DNA from: an uncultured Selenomonadales bacterium
GTDB lineage: Bacteria > Bacillota > Negativicutes > Selenomonadales > Selenomonadaceae
Assembly: GCA_900315155.1 (NCBI GenBank)
Contig: OMYB01000008.1
Location: 37,503 to 101,502 of the forward strand
Reading direction: 5' to 3'
DNA: 64,000 nucleotides
A model generated the notes under the pieces. It saw nothing but the letters and a program-made list of their open reading frames with translations. It had not been told where the DNA came from and ran no database searches. The position numbers and the translations under genes are program-made. Shown here in pieces: positions 1 to 8,394 of the stretch; within the stretch, counting starts at the first letter, position 1, and each line of letters opens with the position of its first letter.

Positions 1-381
1 GAAGCTACGCTCGCCAGCATCGCACAGGAACACCAATTCAAGGTCCTGCACGCCTACGCTGCCGCCATCAGCGAGGACCATTTCTGCGCGATGCTGCTCT
101 GCCAGGAAGGGCACATCGGCGTGCACGTCTACACGGATCTCAAATACGTCGCCATCGACCTCTTCATCTGCGACGAAAATGCGAATCCCGAGGAAATCTT
201 CCGCACGATCCGCAAATTCTTCAAGCCGGACAAGGTCCGCACGACCTTCCTCAAGCGCGGCGACTTCGGCTCGAACCGCGATGCCCGCCCGAAAATCAAG
301 AACCGCATCGCCCCCGTCCGCCGCATCCGCAACACCGGCGCCAAAGTCGTCCGCATCCTCGCGCGCCGCAACAAAGCCTAA
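1..381 (+). CDS. S-adenosylmethionine decarboxylase-like protein (SpeD fold), 5' end missing
   Basis: The reading frame is open from base 1, so the N-terminus lies outside the window. The visible 126 residues contain the AdoMet decarboxylase core: an EGHIGVH stretch followed by YVAIDLFIC, matching ESHxxIH and AAVDVFTC of bacterial SpeD. In the family the Ser of ESH is the self-cleaving residue that becomes the pyruvoyl cofactor. Here it is Gly, while the later His and the Cys of the second motif are kept. The protein ends in an Arg/Lys-rich tail of about 40 residues not typical of SpeD. Family membership is seen in the sequence; loss of decarboxylase activity is inferred. It could be a regulatory paralogue or a protein with a new role. 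A terminator follows directly. Confidence 0.7.
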   Translation, partial: EATLASIAQEHQFKVLHAYAAAISEDHFCAMLLCQEGHIGVHVYTDLKYVAIDLFICDENANPEEIFRTIRKFFKPDKVRTTFLKRGDFGSNRDARPKIKNRIAPVRRIRNTGAKVVRILARRNKA

Positions 382-387
382 AAACGC

Positions 388-440
388 ATACGAAACAGCC
401 GCAGGCCCGATTCTCATCGTACCTGCGGCTTTTTTCGTAT
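388..440 (+). terminator. Intrinsic terminator after the SpeD-like gene
   Basis: AGCCGCAGG (397-405) pairs with CCTGCGGCT (422-430) and is followed by a T tract. Flanking ATACGAAA and TTTCGTAT extend the symmetry, so it may also stop ctpA transcription arriving from the other side. Confidence 0.8.
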
Positions 441-461
441 GAACTGCTATGCTCTCCCGCT

Positions 462-1619
462 CTACTGCAGCTTGCTCTTCATCGTCTCGATGGCCTGCAG
501 CAGCTGGGTATCGGCCGTGGCATCGGGGGCGAGTTCGACCTCGACGTCCGGCTCGATGCCTGTTCCGTCGATACAGCGGCCGTTCGGCGTGTAGTAACGT
601 GCGATCGTGAGCTTCAGCGCATCGTTGTGGAACATCGGGATGACGGCCTGTACGGAGCCCTTGCCGTAGGATTTCGTGCCGACGAGCGTCGCCGCTCCCG
701 TATCCTGCAGGGCACCGGCAAGGATTTCCGATGCGCTCGCACTGTTGCCGTCGATGAGGACGACGATGGGGTACTTGTTCTCCTCGAGGTTCGAATCGTG
801 CTCCTCCGTCGACCCGTCGCGGCGCACGACGGAGACGATGGGGCCTTTCGGCACGACGGTGCGCGCGATATCGACGCAGGTCGTGATGAGGCCGCCGCCG
901 TTTTCGCGCAGGTCGATGATGAGGCCTTTCATGCCATCGTTCTCCAGGTTCTCCAGCGCCTCGTGGTACTCGGCCGCCGTGTGCTCCCCAAACGAGGCAA
1001 TGCGGATGTAACCGATGTGATCCGTGTTCTCGAGCATCTTGCCCTTTGCCGTCGGTACCTGGATCGTGTCGCGCGTGATCGTGACGTCGAAGTCCTCCGC
1101 ACCCTCGCGGTGCAGGCGGAGCACGACGTTCGTGCCCACCTCGCCGCGGATATGCTGCGCGACCTCCGTGGGATCGAACTCCGTCACGGGCGTATCATCG
1201 ACGGCGAGGATCTCATCGCCGGCCTTGACGCCGGCGCCCTCGCCCGGCGTCCCCTCGATGACGGAGATGACCGTGACCTTGTTGTCCTTGAAGCCCATCG
1301 TGACGCCGATGCCGCCGAACGTGCCCTCCGTGTGCTGCTTCAGCCCCTCATAGGACTGCGCATTCAGGTAGACGGAATGCGGGTCACCGAGGCTCTTGAC
1401 CATGCCTGCGATGGCGCCGTCCAGGAGCGCCTGATCATCGGTCGGCTCGACGTAGCGCGCTTCGATGAATTTCTTCACGCCGAAGAAGCGGATATACTCC
1501 GCCGCATCGCCTGCGGTATGGATATTCAGCAGCCAGAAGACACCGCCTGCCGTGAGCGCCGAGCCCGCGGCCAGCGAACCGATGATGATGGCCGCCAGTT
1601 TCTTCTTGTTCAAAAACAT
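462..1619 (-). CDS. ctpA: C-terminal processing peptidase, S41 family
   Basis: This is a periplasmic, membrane-anchored serine protease of 385 residues. An N-terminal hydrophobic segment (about 9-31) serves as signal anchor. A PDZ domain spans roughly 90-170 and the S41 protease domain follows. The catalytic pair is Ser295 in NSASASE and Lys320 in SYGKGSVQ, with the usual 25-residue spacing. It is the last gene of the ftsE-ftsX-M23 peptidase-ctpA cluster, starting 20 bases after the peptidase gene. Proteases of this family process or degrade cell-wall enzymes, so a role in controlling the neighbouring peptidase is plausible but inferred. Confidence 0.93.
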   Translation of the reverse strand: MFLNKKKLAAIIIGSLAAGSALTAGGVFWLLNIHTAGDAAEYIRFFGVKKFIEARYVEPTDDQALLDGAIAGMVKSLGDPHSVYLNAQSYEGLKQHTEGTFGGIGVTMGFKDNKVTVISVIEGTPGEGAGVKAGDEILAVDDTPVTEFDPTEVAQHIRGEVGTNVVLRLHREGAEDFDVTITRDTIQVPTAKGKMLENTDHIGYIRIASFGEHTAAEYHEALENLENDGMKGLIIDLRENGGGLITTCVDIARTVVPKGPIVSVVRRDGSTEEHDSNLEENKYPIVVLIDGNSASASEILAGALQDTGAATLVGTKSYGKGSVQAVIPMFHNDALKLTIARYYTPNGRCIDGTGIEPDVEVELAPDATADTQLLQAIETMKSKLQ

Positions 1620-1639
1620 AAAGCTTACCTCTGCTGTCG

Positions 1640-2761
1640 TTACAGATAGTTATACGGCGAGACAGGCTCACCGTTTTCGCGCACCTCGAAATGGCAGTGC
1701 GGTCCTGTAGAGTTGCCCGTGGAGCCACAGTAGGCAATGGTCTGCCCCTGCCCCACGCTCTCACCGACGCTCACGGCGAGAGACTGGTTATGCCCGTAGA
1801 GTGTCGTGATGCCGCCGCCGTGGTCGATGATGACCGCGTTGCCATATCCCGAAATCCAGCCCGCATACGTGACGGTCCCACTCTGGGCCGCATGAATCGG
1901 CACGCCGTAGTCGCCGCCGATATCGAGACCGCTGTGAAAGCGCTGGTCGCCCGTGATCGGGTGCGTGCGCCAGCCGAACTCCGAGGTAATCGGGCCACCG
2001 ATTGGCCAGACCATCGCGCCGCTGCCCGAGACAGCCACATTGGAGTGACTGTTCTGAATCATGCGCGTGACCTGCTTGGATGCCGCCATGAGCTCATCGT
2101 ACTGCTTATCGAACGTCGCCTTATCGGACTTCATTTTCTCGATAAGCGCCTGGCGTTTCTTGACCTTCTGCTCCATGATCTGGCGCGCATGGCGTGCGTC
2201 CTGCTCGAGCTTGCCCTGCTGCTCCTTGTCTTCCTGCAGTTCCTTTTCGGTCTGCTCGATATCCTCTTTCTCCGCCAAAACGGTCTGAACGAGATCGTAG
2301 TCCTGCTTGATGACGGTTTTCAACAGGTCCATGCGCGTGAGGAAATCCTGGAAATCCTTCGCGCCGAAGAGCACGTCGAGGTAGGAAATCTGTCCGTGGA
2401 TATAGATATCGCGGATGCGCGTGCCGAGCTGTTTCTGCTTATTCGCGTAATCCTTGCGCACGGCCTTGAGCTTCACTTCGTTATCTGCGAGGCGGGAAAG
2501 CGTATCGTCGAGCGTCGCCTTTGCCTCTTTGTGCTTCGCGATGGCCTCATCGGCTTCCTGGTCGAGCACGCGTTTTTCTTCCGAGATCGTGCTGATGCGC
2601 GTCTGGAGTTCCTGGCTCTTGCGCAGGCTCTCCGCCGCCTTGTCCTCGTATTCCTTTTTCTTGTCATCCGCAGAATCGGCCCAGGCGGGGCTGACGGCAC
2701 TCAGGGCAAAGAGCCCGGCCAATCCGGCTGCGGCGAGCCGCTGTTTTGTTCTGTCCTGCAT
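1640..2761 (-). CDS. EnvC/CwlO-like murein hydrolase: coiled coil plus M23 peptidase
   Basis: The 373-residue protein has a signal peptide ending near AWA-DS (about residue 28), a long charged coiled coil (about 30-240), and a C-terminal LytM/M23 domain from about 250. The zinc ligands are present: His276 and Asp280 in HSGLD, and His355/His357 in PHCHFE. It should therefore cut peptidoglycan itself, unlike E. coli EnvC, whose LytM domain is degenerate and only activates amidases. It lies 4 bases after ftsX. FtsEX is known to control such coiled-coil hydrolases across the membrane (EnvC, PcsB, CwlO), so FtsX is the likely partner. Confidence 0.9.
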   Translation of the reverse strand: MQDRTKQRLAAAGLAGLFALSAVSPAWADSADDKKKEYEDKAAESLRKSQELQTRISTISEEKRVLDQEADEAIAKHKEAKATLDDTLSRLADNEVKLKAVRKDYANKQKQLGTRIRDIYIHGQISYLDVLFGAKDFQDFLTRMDLLKTVIKQDYDLVQTVLAEKEDIEQTEKELQEDKEQQGKLEQDARHARQIMEQKVKKRQALIEKMKSDKATFDKQYDELMAASKQVTRMIQNSHSNVAVSGSGAMVWPIGGPITSEFGWRTHPITGDQRFHSGLDIGGDYGVPIHAAQSGTVTYAGWISGYGNAVIIDHGGGITTLYGHNQSLAVSVGESVGQGQTIAYCGSTGNSTGPHCHFEVRENGEPVSPYNYL

Positions 2762-2765
2762 GCCG

Positions 2766-3653
2766 TCACACTTTCAGGAAGCGCTTGAGTGAGATGGTAC
2801 TGCCCAGAGCGCCGATAGCCATGCCCGCAAGGATAAGGGCCACGGACACGTAATTCATGAACGGATACTGCGGGATGAGCGGGAAGAACGTGAGCGTACT
2901 GTATATCTTGCTGGCCATAGCCGCATAGAAACTGCGCAGCACGATGGCCGAAACGATGCCCCCGATAAAGCCGAGCACGATGCCCTCGAGCAGGAACGGC
3001 CAGCGGATGAACCAGTCCGTTGCGCCCACGTATTTCATGATGGCGACTTCCTTGCGCCGCGCATAGACCGTGAGGCGGATCGTATTCGAGATGATGAACA
3101 CCGTCGCGGCGGCGAGCAGGAACATGAGCGCCACGCCGAAGATGCGCAGCAGGCGCGTGATATCAAAGAGATGCTGCACGACATCCTGCCCATAACGCGC
3201 AGACTCCACGCCTTCGAAATGCTCGATGGTGTGCGCCGCGGTCTCCACCATATCCGGCTGCGTCACCGTCACCTCAAAGGAGTCCGGCAGCGGGTTCGTA
3301 TCCCCCAGGGCATCGAGCAGATATTTCTGGTCGCCGAGGCGCTCGCTGAGGCGCTCTTTCGCCTCGTCGCGGCTCACGAACTTCACCGTGTCGATGCCCT
3401 GCATCTCGCGGATATCATGCTCGAGGCCGCGGCGGTCGACGTCGCTCACGCTGTCCTCGAGATAGACCGAAATCTGTACCTGCGACTCGAGCATGCCCGC
3501 CATGCGGTTGATGTTCAGCACGAGGATGAGGAACACGCCGAGCACGAACAGCGACACGGCAACCGTGCCGACCGAGGCCAGCGACATCCAGCTGTTGCGG
3601 CGCAGCGAGTGCGCCACCTCCGTGATGAAATATTCGCTGGTCCTAAACTTCAT
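2766..3653 (-). CDS. ftsX: Cell division ABC transporter permease FtsX
   Basis: This 295-residue membrane protein has the FtsX layout: a cytoplasmic N-terminus, one membrane helix (about 23-45), a large extracytoplasmic domain, then three helices in the FtsX/MacB domain near the C-terminus. The start chosen is ATG at 3653 (MKFRTSEYF); the frame is open further upstream but reads inside ftsE. The start overlaps the end of ftsE by 11 bases, as in most ftsEX operons. FtsX relays ATP hydrolysis by FtsE to a periplasmic hydrolase activator, here probably the M23 protein encoded next. Confidence 0.95.
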   Translation of the reverse strand: MKFRTSEYFITEVAHSLRRNSWMSLASVGTVAVSLFVLGVFLILVLNINRMAGMLESQVQISVYLEDSVSDVDRRGLEHDIREMQGIDTVKFVSRDEAKERLSERLGDQKYLLDALGDTNPLPDSFEVTVTQPDMVETAAHTIEHFEGVESARYGQDVVQHLFDITRLLRIFGVALMFLLAAATVFIISNTIRLTVYARRKEVAIMKYVGATDWFIRWPFLLEGIVLGFIGGIVSAIVLRSFYAAMASKIYSTLTFFPLIPQYPFMNYVSVALILAGMAIGALGSTISLKRFLKV

Positions 3654-4329
3654 ATCCGTATACCCCCTGTGCCTGGTCACGCACGATCTGCCCGTGCTCA
3701 ATCGCAATAACGCGGCGTTGCATCGTATCGACGATGGTCTTGTCGTGCGTCGCCATGACGATGGTCGTTCCCGCCTGGTTGATGCGCTGGAAAATATCCA
3801 TGATATCCCAGCTCGTCTCCGGGTCGAGGTTGCCCGTCGGCTCATCGGCGATAACGATGGCCGGATCGTTCACGATGGCGCGTGCGATGGCCACGCGCTG
3901 CTGCTCACCGCCCGAAAGCTGCGATGGGAAGCAGCGGTATTTCTCGCGCAGGCCGACGATGTCGAGCACGGCATCCACGCTGCGCTGCATGAAACGGCGC
4001 GGCGCCTCGATGACCTGCATGGCAAACGCGACATTCTCAAAGACCGTCTTGTCCGGCAGCAGGCGGTAGTCCTGGAAGATGACGCCGAGCTCACGGCGCA
4101 GGTACGGCACCTCGCTGTGCTCCATGTGCACGACATCGTGGCCGTTGACCTCGAGCTCCCCCGACGTCGGCAGTTCCTCGCGCAGGAGCATCTTGATGAA
4201 CGTCGACTTGCCCGCCCCGCTCGCACCGACGATAAAGACGAACTCGCCTTTCCCGATGTTCACGTTGACATGGTCGAGCGCAACCGCACCGTTCTCGTAT
4301 ATCTTGGAAACATTCTTCATGGTAATCAT
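3643..4329 (-). CDS. ftsE: Cell division ATP-binding protein FtsE
   Basis: This 228-residue ABC ATPase has a Walker [10 protein letters not shown], signature LSGGEQQR, Walker [12 protein letters not shown] and an H-loop ATHD. It is the cytoplasmic ATPase of the FtsEX complex and the first gene of the ftsE-ftsX-M23-ctpA cluster. GAGGTG lies 10 bases before the ATG at 4329. A second ATG three codons later is possible. The strong terminator of csaB lies just upstream, so the cluster probably has its own promoter in the AT-rich 4340-4395 stretch. Confidence 0.96.
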   Translation of the reverse strand: MITMKNVSKIYENGAVALDHVNVNIGKGEFVFIVGASGAGKSTFIKMLLREELPTSGELEVNGHDVVHMEHSEVPYLRRELGVIFQDYRLLPDKTVFENVAFAMQVIEAPRRFMQRSVDAVLDIVGLREKYRCFPSQLSGGEQQRVAIARAIVNDPAIVIADEPTGNLDPETSWDIMDIFQRINQAGTTIVMATHDKTIVDTMQRRVIAIEHGQIVRDQAQGVYGYEV

Positions 4330-4380
4330 GAAAATCTTTTCACCTCGTTCAATGTTGCATACCCTCTATTTTATCATAGC

Positions 4381-4439
4381 TGGCAAAAAGAAAAAAGAGA
4401 CAGCCTGTCTTCCGAACACACGGCGCGCAGGCTGTCTCT
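4381..4439 (-). terminator. Intrinsic terminator of the csaB operon
   Basis: A perfect 12-bp stem (4396-4407 with 4428-4439) is followed on the minus strand by a U-rich run at 4381-4395. It separates the csaB operon from ftsE. Confidence 0.9.
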
Positions 4440-4448
4440 CTTGCTTCG

Positions 4449-5549
4449 TTATTTCTTTTTCTCCTCGATGAGCGAAAGGGCAATCTCTGCATTGCGGCAG
4501 GCCTTCTCGCGCAGCTGGGCGAGAAGCTTCGCGTTCTGCTCGCGGAAACTCTGCTTCGCCTGCCATTTGCGGCGCACCTCGGTCATGAGCTCGTCCACCG
4601 TGATGTCCTGCAGGCGGCCCACAGGCTTTTCGCCGATGGAGTCGAGAAAGCGGTCGATCTTCGGATCATAGGAAATACCGATCATCGGCACGCCCATGAC
4701 GCCGGCAAAGATGAGCGCATGGAGCCGGATGCCGAGCATGAGGTCCATATTGCCGACGAGCGAAAGGAACTCCGTCGTCGTGTACTCATCCTGCAGCACC
4801 GTACATGGCTCCTTCGTGAGCGCCGCAACAGATTCTGCCGCCTTGACATCCTCGGGGAACTGCATCGGCAGGAACACGACGCGTGCGGAAAACTCGCGCA
4901 CGATCTGGTCCGATACCTCGGCGATGACCTCTTTGTAATGCGTCCAGCCCTGCCAGTCGCGCACGGAAATGCCGACGACAGGCTTCGCGCCGTCCGCATG
5001 ATAGGCGTGGAAAATCGCGCGCCCAAGTGCTTTGTCCACGGGATGAATCGCGAGCACGGGGTCCGCTGTGCATTCAATGGGCGGTTTCGTGATGCCCATG
5101 TCGCGGAGCTCGTCGAGGGAGCCCACATCGCGCACGGTGATATGGTCGACGCGGTTGCCGATCCACCGCATGATGCGGCGCGGCAGATGGCCGCGGATCG
5201 GGCCGATGCCCTGCGCGTAGAGCATGACGCGTACACCGGCGAGCATAGCCATAAAGATGATGGCCATGTAGTAATAGAGGCTCCTGCGGCTCGTGACATT
5301 CTGCAGCAGGCTGCCGCCGCCGCTCAGGAGCAGGTCCGCATGCCGCAGGGCACGCCAGATGCCCAGGCCGTCCAGCCAGGAAACCGCCTCGACCCCATGG
5401 CGTTTCGCCGTATCTTCCGGATTGGCCGAGATGACCGTGATATGAAGTTTTGGGTCAAGATCTCCGAGTACCTCCAGCATCGCTGCCAGCATGGCTTCAT
5501 CGCCTGCATTCTTCGAGCCGTAGTACCCCGATACGACAATCCTGCTCAT
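4449..5549 (-). CDS. csaB: Polysaccharide pyruvyl transferase CsaB
   Basis: The 366-residue protein starts with MSRIVVSGYYGSKNAGDEAM, the typical entry of the polysaccharide pyruvyl transferase family, followed by the GGGSLLQN stretch and the C-terminal IRLHALIF segment. CsaB transfers pyruvate from phosphoenolpyruvate to a cell-wall polysaccharide; the ketal binds S-layer-homology domains. In Negativicutes SLH domains tether outer-membrane proteins such as OmpM to the wall, so the enzyme may support envelope anchoring, although peptidoglycan-linked polyamines have also been implicated there. It is the last gene of an operon with DUF5693 and DUF2993 proteins, 9 bases after the DUF5693 stop. 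Confidence 0.93.
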   Translation of the reverse strand: MSRIVVSGYYGSKNAGDEAMLAAMLEVLGDLDPKLHITVISANPEDTAKRHGVEAVSWLDGLGIWRALRHADLLLSGGGSLLQNVTSRRSLYYYMAIIFMAMLAGVRVMLYAQGIGPIRGHLPRRIMRWIGNRVDHITVRDVGSLDELRDMGITKPPIECTADPVLAIHPVDKALGRAIFHAYHADGAKPVVGISVRDWQGWTHYKEVIAEVSDQIVREFSARVVFLPMQFPEDVKAAESVAALTKEPCTVLQDEYTTTEFLSLVGNMDLMLGIRLHALIFAGVMGVPMIGISYDPKIDRFLDSIGEKPVGRLQDITVDELMTEVRRKWQAKQSFREQNAKLLAQLREKACRNAEIALSLIEEKKK

Positions 5550-5558
5550 GAATCCGTC

Positions 5559-7622
5559 TTACTCTCCTTTTTTCTCACTCAGACCTGCGCGTGCCAGCAC
5601 CATCTGCCAAAGCTCGATCAGCATCATGGCACCGGCGCCGATGAGGCCGCCGAGCACGATGCCGCCGATGCCGCGCATGAAGGACATGTAGACCGGCGTG
5701 CGCATATGCGCGAACGTCTCCACCATCGAGCCCTGCCCGATCGTCGCGACGAGCACGAGCGCAAAGAACACCAGCGTCGGCCACTTGCGCCAGAGCGACA
5801 TCGCCGCCAGCATGAAGGCCGGATGACCGATGAGGAGTTCCTTCGAACGCGGGCGCGCATAGAAAGCCTGCTCAAGCATCGCGCGGAAATGCAGCTCTGC
5901 CTGCGGCACCGGCATGCCCGACGTATGGCCGCTGCGCGCGACAAAGACGATGCCGGCAGCGGCGACAAACGCGAGGCCGATGAGCGTCTTGATCTTCACG
6001 GGCATGTCGAGGATCTTCTTCAGCTGGTTCTTGACGCCCTCCGTATCATCCATGCTGCCGTCGAAGATATCGAAACGCTGCATAAAGCCGATCGCGACGA
6101 GTACGAGCGGCAGGATGAACGTCAGCTTGATGCCGCGGAAGATGTTGAACTCGAGCAGATATTCCGTATCGGCAAGCGAGCCCGAAACATACGCTGCGCC
6201 GAAATAGGACAGCGCACCCGTACCGAGCAGAGCCACAAACGCCGAGACCACAAACATCGGGAACGAGATGTGGATGCGGTCACGCCATCTCCGCACGCAG
6301 TCGAGCTGTGCGAGCACCGCGATGGCCGGGAACAGGTTCGCACTCGCGAGAGCCGCGAGCACGCGGATCTTCGTGCCGTTCCCCATGAGCATCGGCACGG
6401 CCGCGCAAAGGCCGAACACCAGCAAAAGCAGGGCCTGTATCCTGCGGTTCTCGTTGAGGCGCGGAATGACAAGGGACAGATAGAGGACGACCGCCGCCGC
6501 AACGCCGAGCATGACGAGGGCACGCAGATATTGGGACGGATAGAACGCCTGGAACGTGCTCGCTGGGCCGATCGTGAATCCATGTGCGACCAGTTTGTCA
6601 TGCGTGTCGCGGAAATATTTCATATTCGTCTCCATGAGGCTCATGTTCGGAGACGGTTTATCGTAGATGCGCAGCAGATCGATTCGGATATTGCGTTCCA
6701 TATCCGTGTTCGACCAGCGCTCGACAGCCGTATCGATCTTAAGTTTCGGCTGCTCATCCTTCGGGATAGAATACAACCGTGCGATGCGGTCGTAGCCGAG
6801 GTCCTTCGACACGACCTCCAGGCCAGTCTGCGGGTAGAATTTCAGCTGCGTCACGGCTTCGATGAGGCCGAGCGTGATGTTGCGCTCCTTCATGTTGTCG
6901 ATCGTTGGCTTCATCGTCTTCGGTGCACCGAGCATCTCCTTGCCAGAGAATACGATCTCCGAAATGCGGAAGCCGTCCATGCGCTCGAATACGGCGTTGA
7001 CATCGTCTTCCGTGCAGTCTTCATAGTTGCTCGGACGGGCGAGCACGTAGAAGCCAGCATCGTTGACCTTCTGCATCTCGTCGGTCGGCATGCCCATATT
7101 CATCTTGAGGAAGCTCTCGTAATGCGCCTTGACGGCGAGGACTTCTTCCCCGCCGACGTTCATGCGCGTGACGCGGTCCTGTCCGAGGCGGCGTACGATA
7201 TCTTCCTTGAGCTCTTTCCATGTCTGCGCATCGTGACCCGTGACGTAGATCTCCGTGCCGACGATCTTACCATCCGCAGCGAGCTGGCGCCAAGCCGGGT
7301 CCGAGAGGGAGCCATCATGATAGGACTTCAGGATATCGCTGCCCGCGACAGCCGAGGCCTTGCCGTTCTTGTTGAGCTTCGTGAACGTCGTCTCGTAAAC
7401 GGCGAGCGACGTAATGCCCGCTTCCTTCGCCTGGCGCAGGACTTCATCCTCCGGCAGGCCCTCGCGCATGGCGAGTTCCTGCAGGCTCTCGTAGTCGATG
7501 GCGAGATCGACCTGATGGTTCGCCACCTCCACCGCATGGCGCTGCCCGCTGATGACGAGCGCCGCCACGAGGCCGATGACGATCACCAGCACGAGAAACG
7601 GATTATACCGGAACTTTTTCAT
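5559..7622 (-). CDS. DUF5693 family multi-pass membrane protein
   Basis: This 687-residue protein has an N-terminal membrane helix (about 9-24), a soluble domain of about 360 residues with polar, alternating secondary structure, and a C-terminal half with many hydrophobic helices. It is recognised as DUF5693, commonly found beside csaB in Firmicutes. No enzymatic motif was identified. Start: ATG at 7622 (MKKFRYNPF), preceded by a GGAG-like site; the upstream part of the frame overlaps the DUF2993 gene. Its context suggests a role in making or exporting the CsaB-modified polymer, which is inference. Confidence 0.82.
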   Translation of the reverse strand: MKKFRYNPFLVLVIVIGLVAALVISGQRHAVEVANHQVDLAIDYESLQELAMREGLPEDEVLRQAKEAGITSLAVYETTFTKLNKNGKASAVAGSDILKSYHDGSLSDPAWRQLAADGKIVGTEIYVTGHDAQTWKELKEDIVRRLGQDRVTRMNVGGEEVLAVKAHYESFLKMNMGMPTDEMQKVNDAGFYVLARPSNYEDCTEDDVNAVFERMDGFRISEIVFSGKEMLGAPKTMKPTIDNMKERNITLGLIEAVTQLKFYPQTGLEVVSKDLGYDRIARLYSIPKDEQPKLKIDTAVERWSNTDMERNIRIDLLRIYDKPSPNMSLMETNMKYFRDTHDKLVAHGFTIGPASTFQAFYPSQYLRALVMLGVAAAVVLYLSLVIPRLNENRRIQALLLLVFGLCAAVPMLMGNGTKIRVLAALASANLFPAIAVLAQLDCVRRWRDRIHISFPMFVVSAFVALLGTGALSYFGAAYVSGSLADTEYLLEFNIFRGIKLTFILPLVLVAIGFMQRFDIFDGSMDDTEGVKNQLKKILDMPVKIKTLIGLAFVAAAGIVFVARSGHTSGMPVPQAELHFRAMLEQAFYARPRSKELLIGHPAFMLAAMSLWRKWPTLVFFALVLVATIGQGSMVETFAHMRTPVYMSFMRGIGGIVLGGLIGAGAMMLIELWQMVLARAGLSEKKGE

Positions 7623-7635
7623 CGTATCTATCTCC

Positions 7636-8331
7636 TCATTCCTGCTGCGGCCGTTTCGCCGTGACGACGATGGAGCCGTCACGCTGCTGCACATCCTCGA
7701 TGCGCATGCCGAGCGGGATCTTGTCTGCTTTTACGAGCGTGATATTGCCGAACATATCGCCCAGCTTTGCCGTGCCGATGCGCGCGTTCTTGACCGCGAG
7801 GCGCGTCATATCAAAATAAATGCCTCCGCGGTCACCGACAACCCGGCCCTCGAGCTCCACGTCGGCCATGCGGCCGAGGATCTTCGTCTGCCCCGTGATA
7901 AGCACCGTATCCGGCTGGATCGTCACCTGCACATTTTCGAGCTTGTCGGCTTTACTGGCCAGTACCTCGCGAAGATTATCCTGGCTGATGACGCCGCGCA
8001 TCGTAAGGCTGTCCGCCCGGCGCAGCTTTCCATCATCGTGCAGCAGCAGGGCCGGCATGTCGACAAAGATATGCTCTCCATCCAGCGTGACCTCACTGAG
8101 GCGCACATCGCCCGCTTTCGCCTGATGCGCGATGACATGAAGCGTATCGATCTGTCCCAGGCCGAGGGCAAATGAAGGGCTCGAGCTCATCTCCACCTGA
8201 ACGTCATTCGTGGCCAGACGATCGACGAGCTTCGTCTTCAATGTGGCCGAAGCCAGCCAGGGTACGAGCATGACGCCCGATACCGTTATTATTATGAAGA
8301 ACAAGGAAAGAATAGTCAAGACTTTTCGCAA
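7636..8331 (-). CDS. DUF2993 (LmeA-like) phospholipid-binding protein
   Basis: The 231-residue product has one N-terminal hydrophobic helix (about 3-24) followed by a beta-rich domain like the DUF2993/LmeA family, which binds phospholipids in the periplasm of actinobacteria. The start is TTG at 8331: GGAGG lies 7 bases upstream. An in-frame GTG at 8376 would fall upstream of the prfB terminator hairpin and has no ribosome site. Nothing catalytic is seen. It is the first gene of the DUF2993-DUF5693-csaB operon and may act in envelope lipid handling, an inference from the family. Confidence 0.75.
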   Translation of the reverse strand: MRKVLTILSLFFIIITVSGVMLVPWLASATLKTKLVDRLATNDVQVEMSSSPSFALGLGQIDTLHVIAHQAKAGDVRLSEVTLDGEHIFVDMPALLLHDDGKLRRADSLTMRGVISQDNLREVLASKADKLENVQVTIQPDTVLITGQTKILGRMADVELEGRVVGDRGGIYFDMTRLAVKNARIGTAKLGDMFGNITLVKADKIPLGMRIEDVQQRDGSIVVTAKRPQQE

Positions 8332-8347
8332 GGACGTCCCTCCACGG

Positions 8348-8370
8348 AAAAAGGCCTCCGAAAGGAGGCC
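8348..8370 (-). terminator. Intrinsic terminator of prfB
   Basis: GGCCTCC (8353-8359) pairs with GGAGGCC (8364-8370) across a four-base loop, with a U tract on the minus strand. It lies between prfB and the TTG start of the DUF2993 gene and helps decide that start. Confidence 0.85.
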
Positions 8371-8394
8371 CCACACCTGCTCGAAACGCAGGAA

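Noticed and set aside
4719..7664. A 981-codon open frame antisense to csaB and the DUF5693 gene
   Set aside because: Antisense frames stay open because TTA, CTA and TCA codons are rare in these GC-rich genes. The translation is low in hydrophobic pattern, rich in Arg/His/Asp, and the opposite strand encodes clear families.
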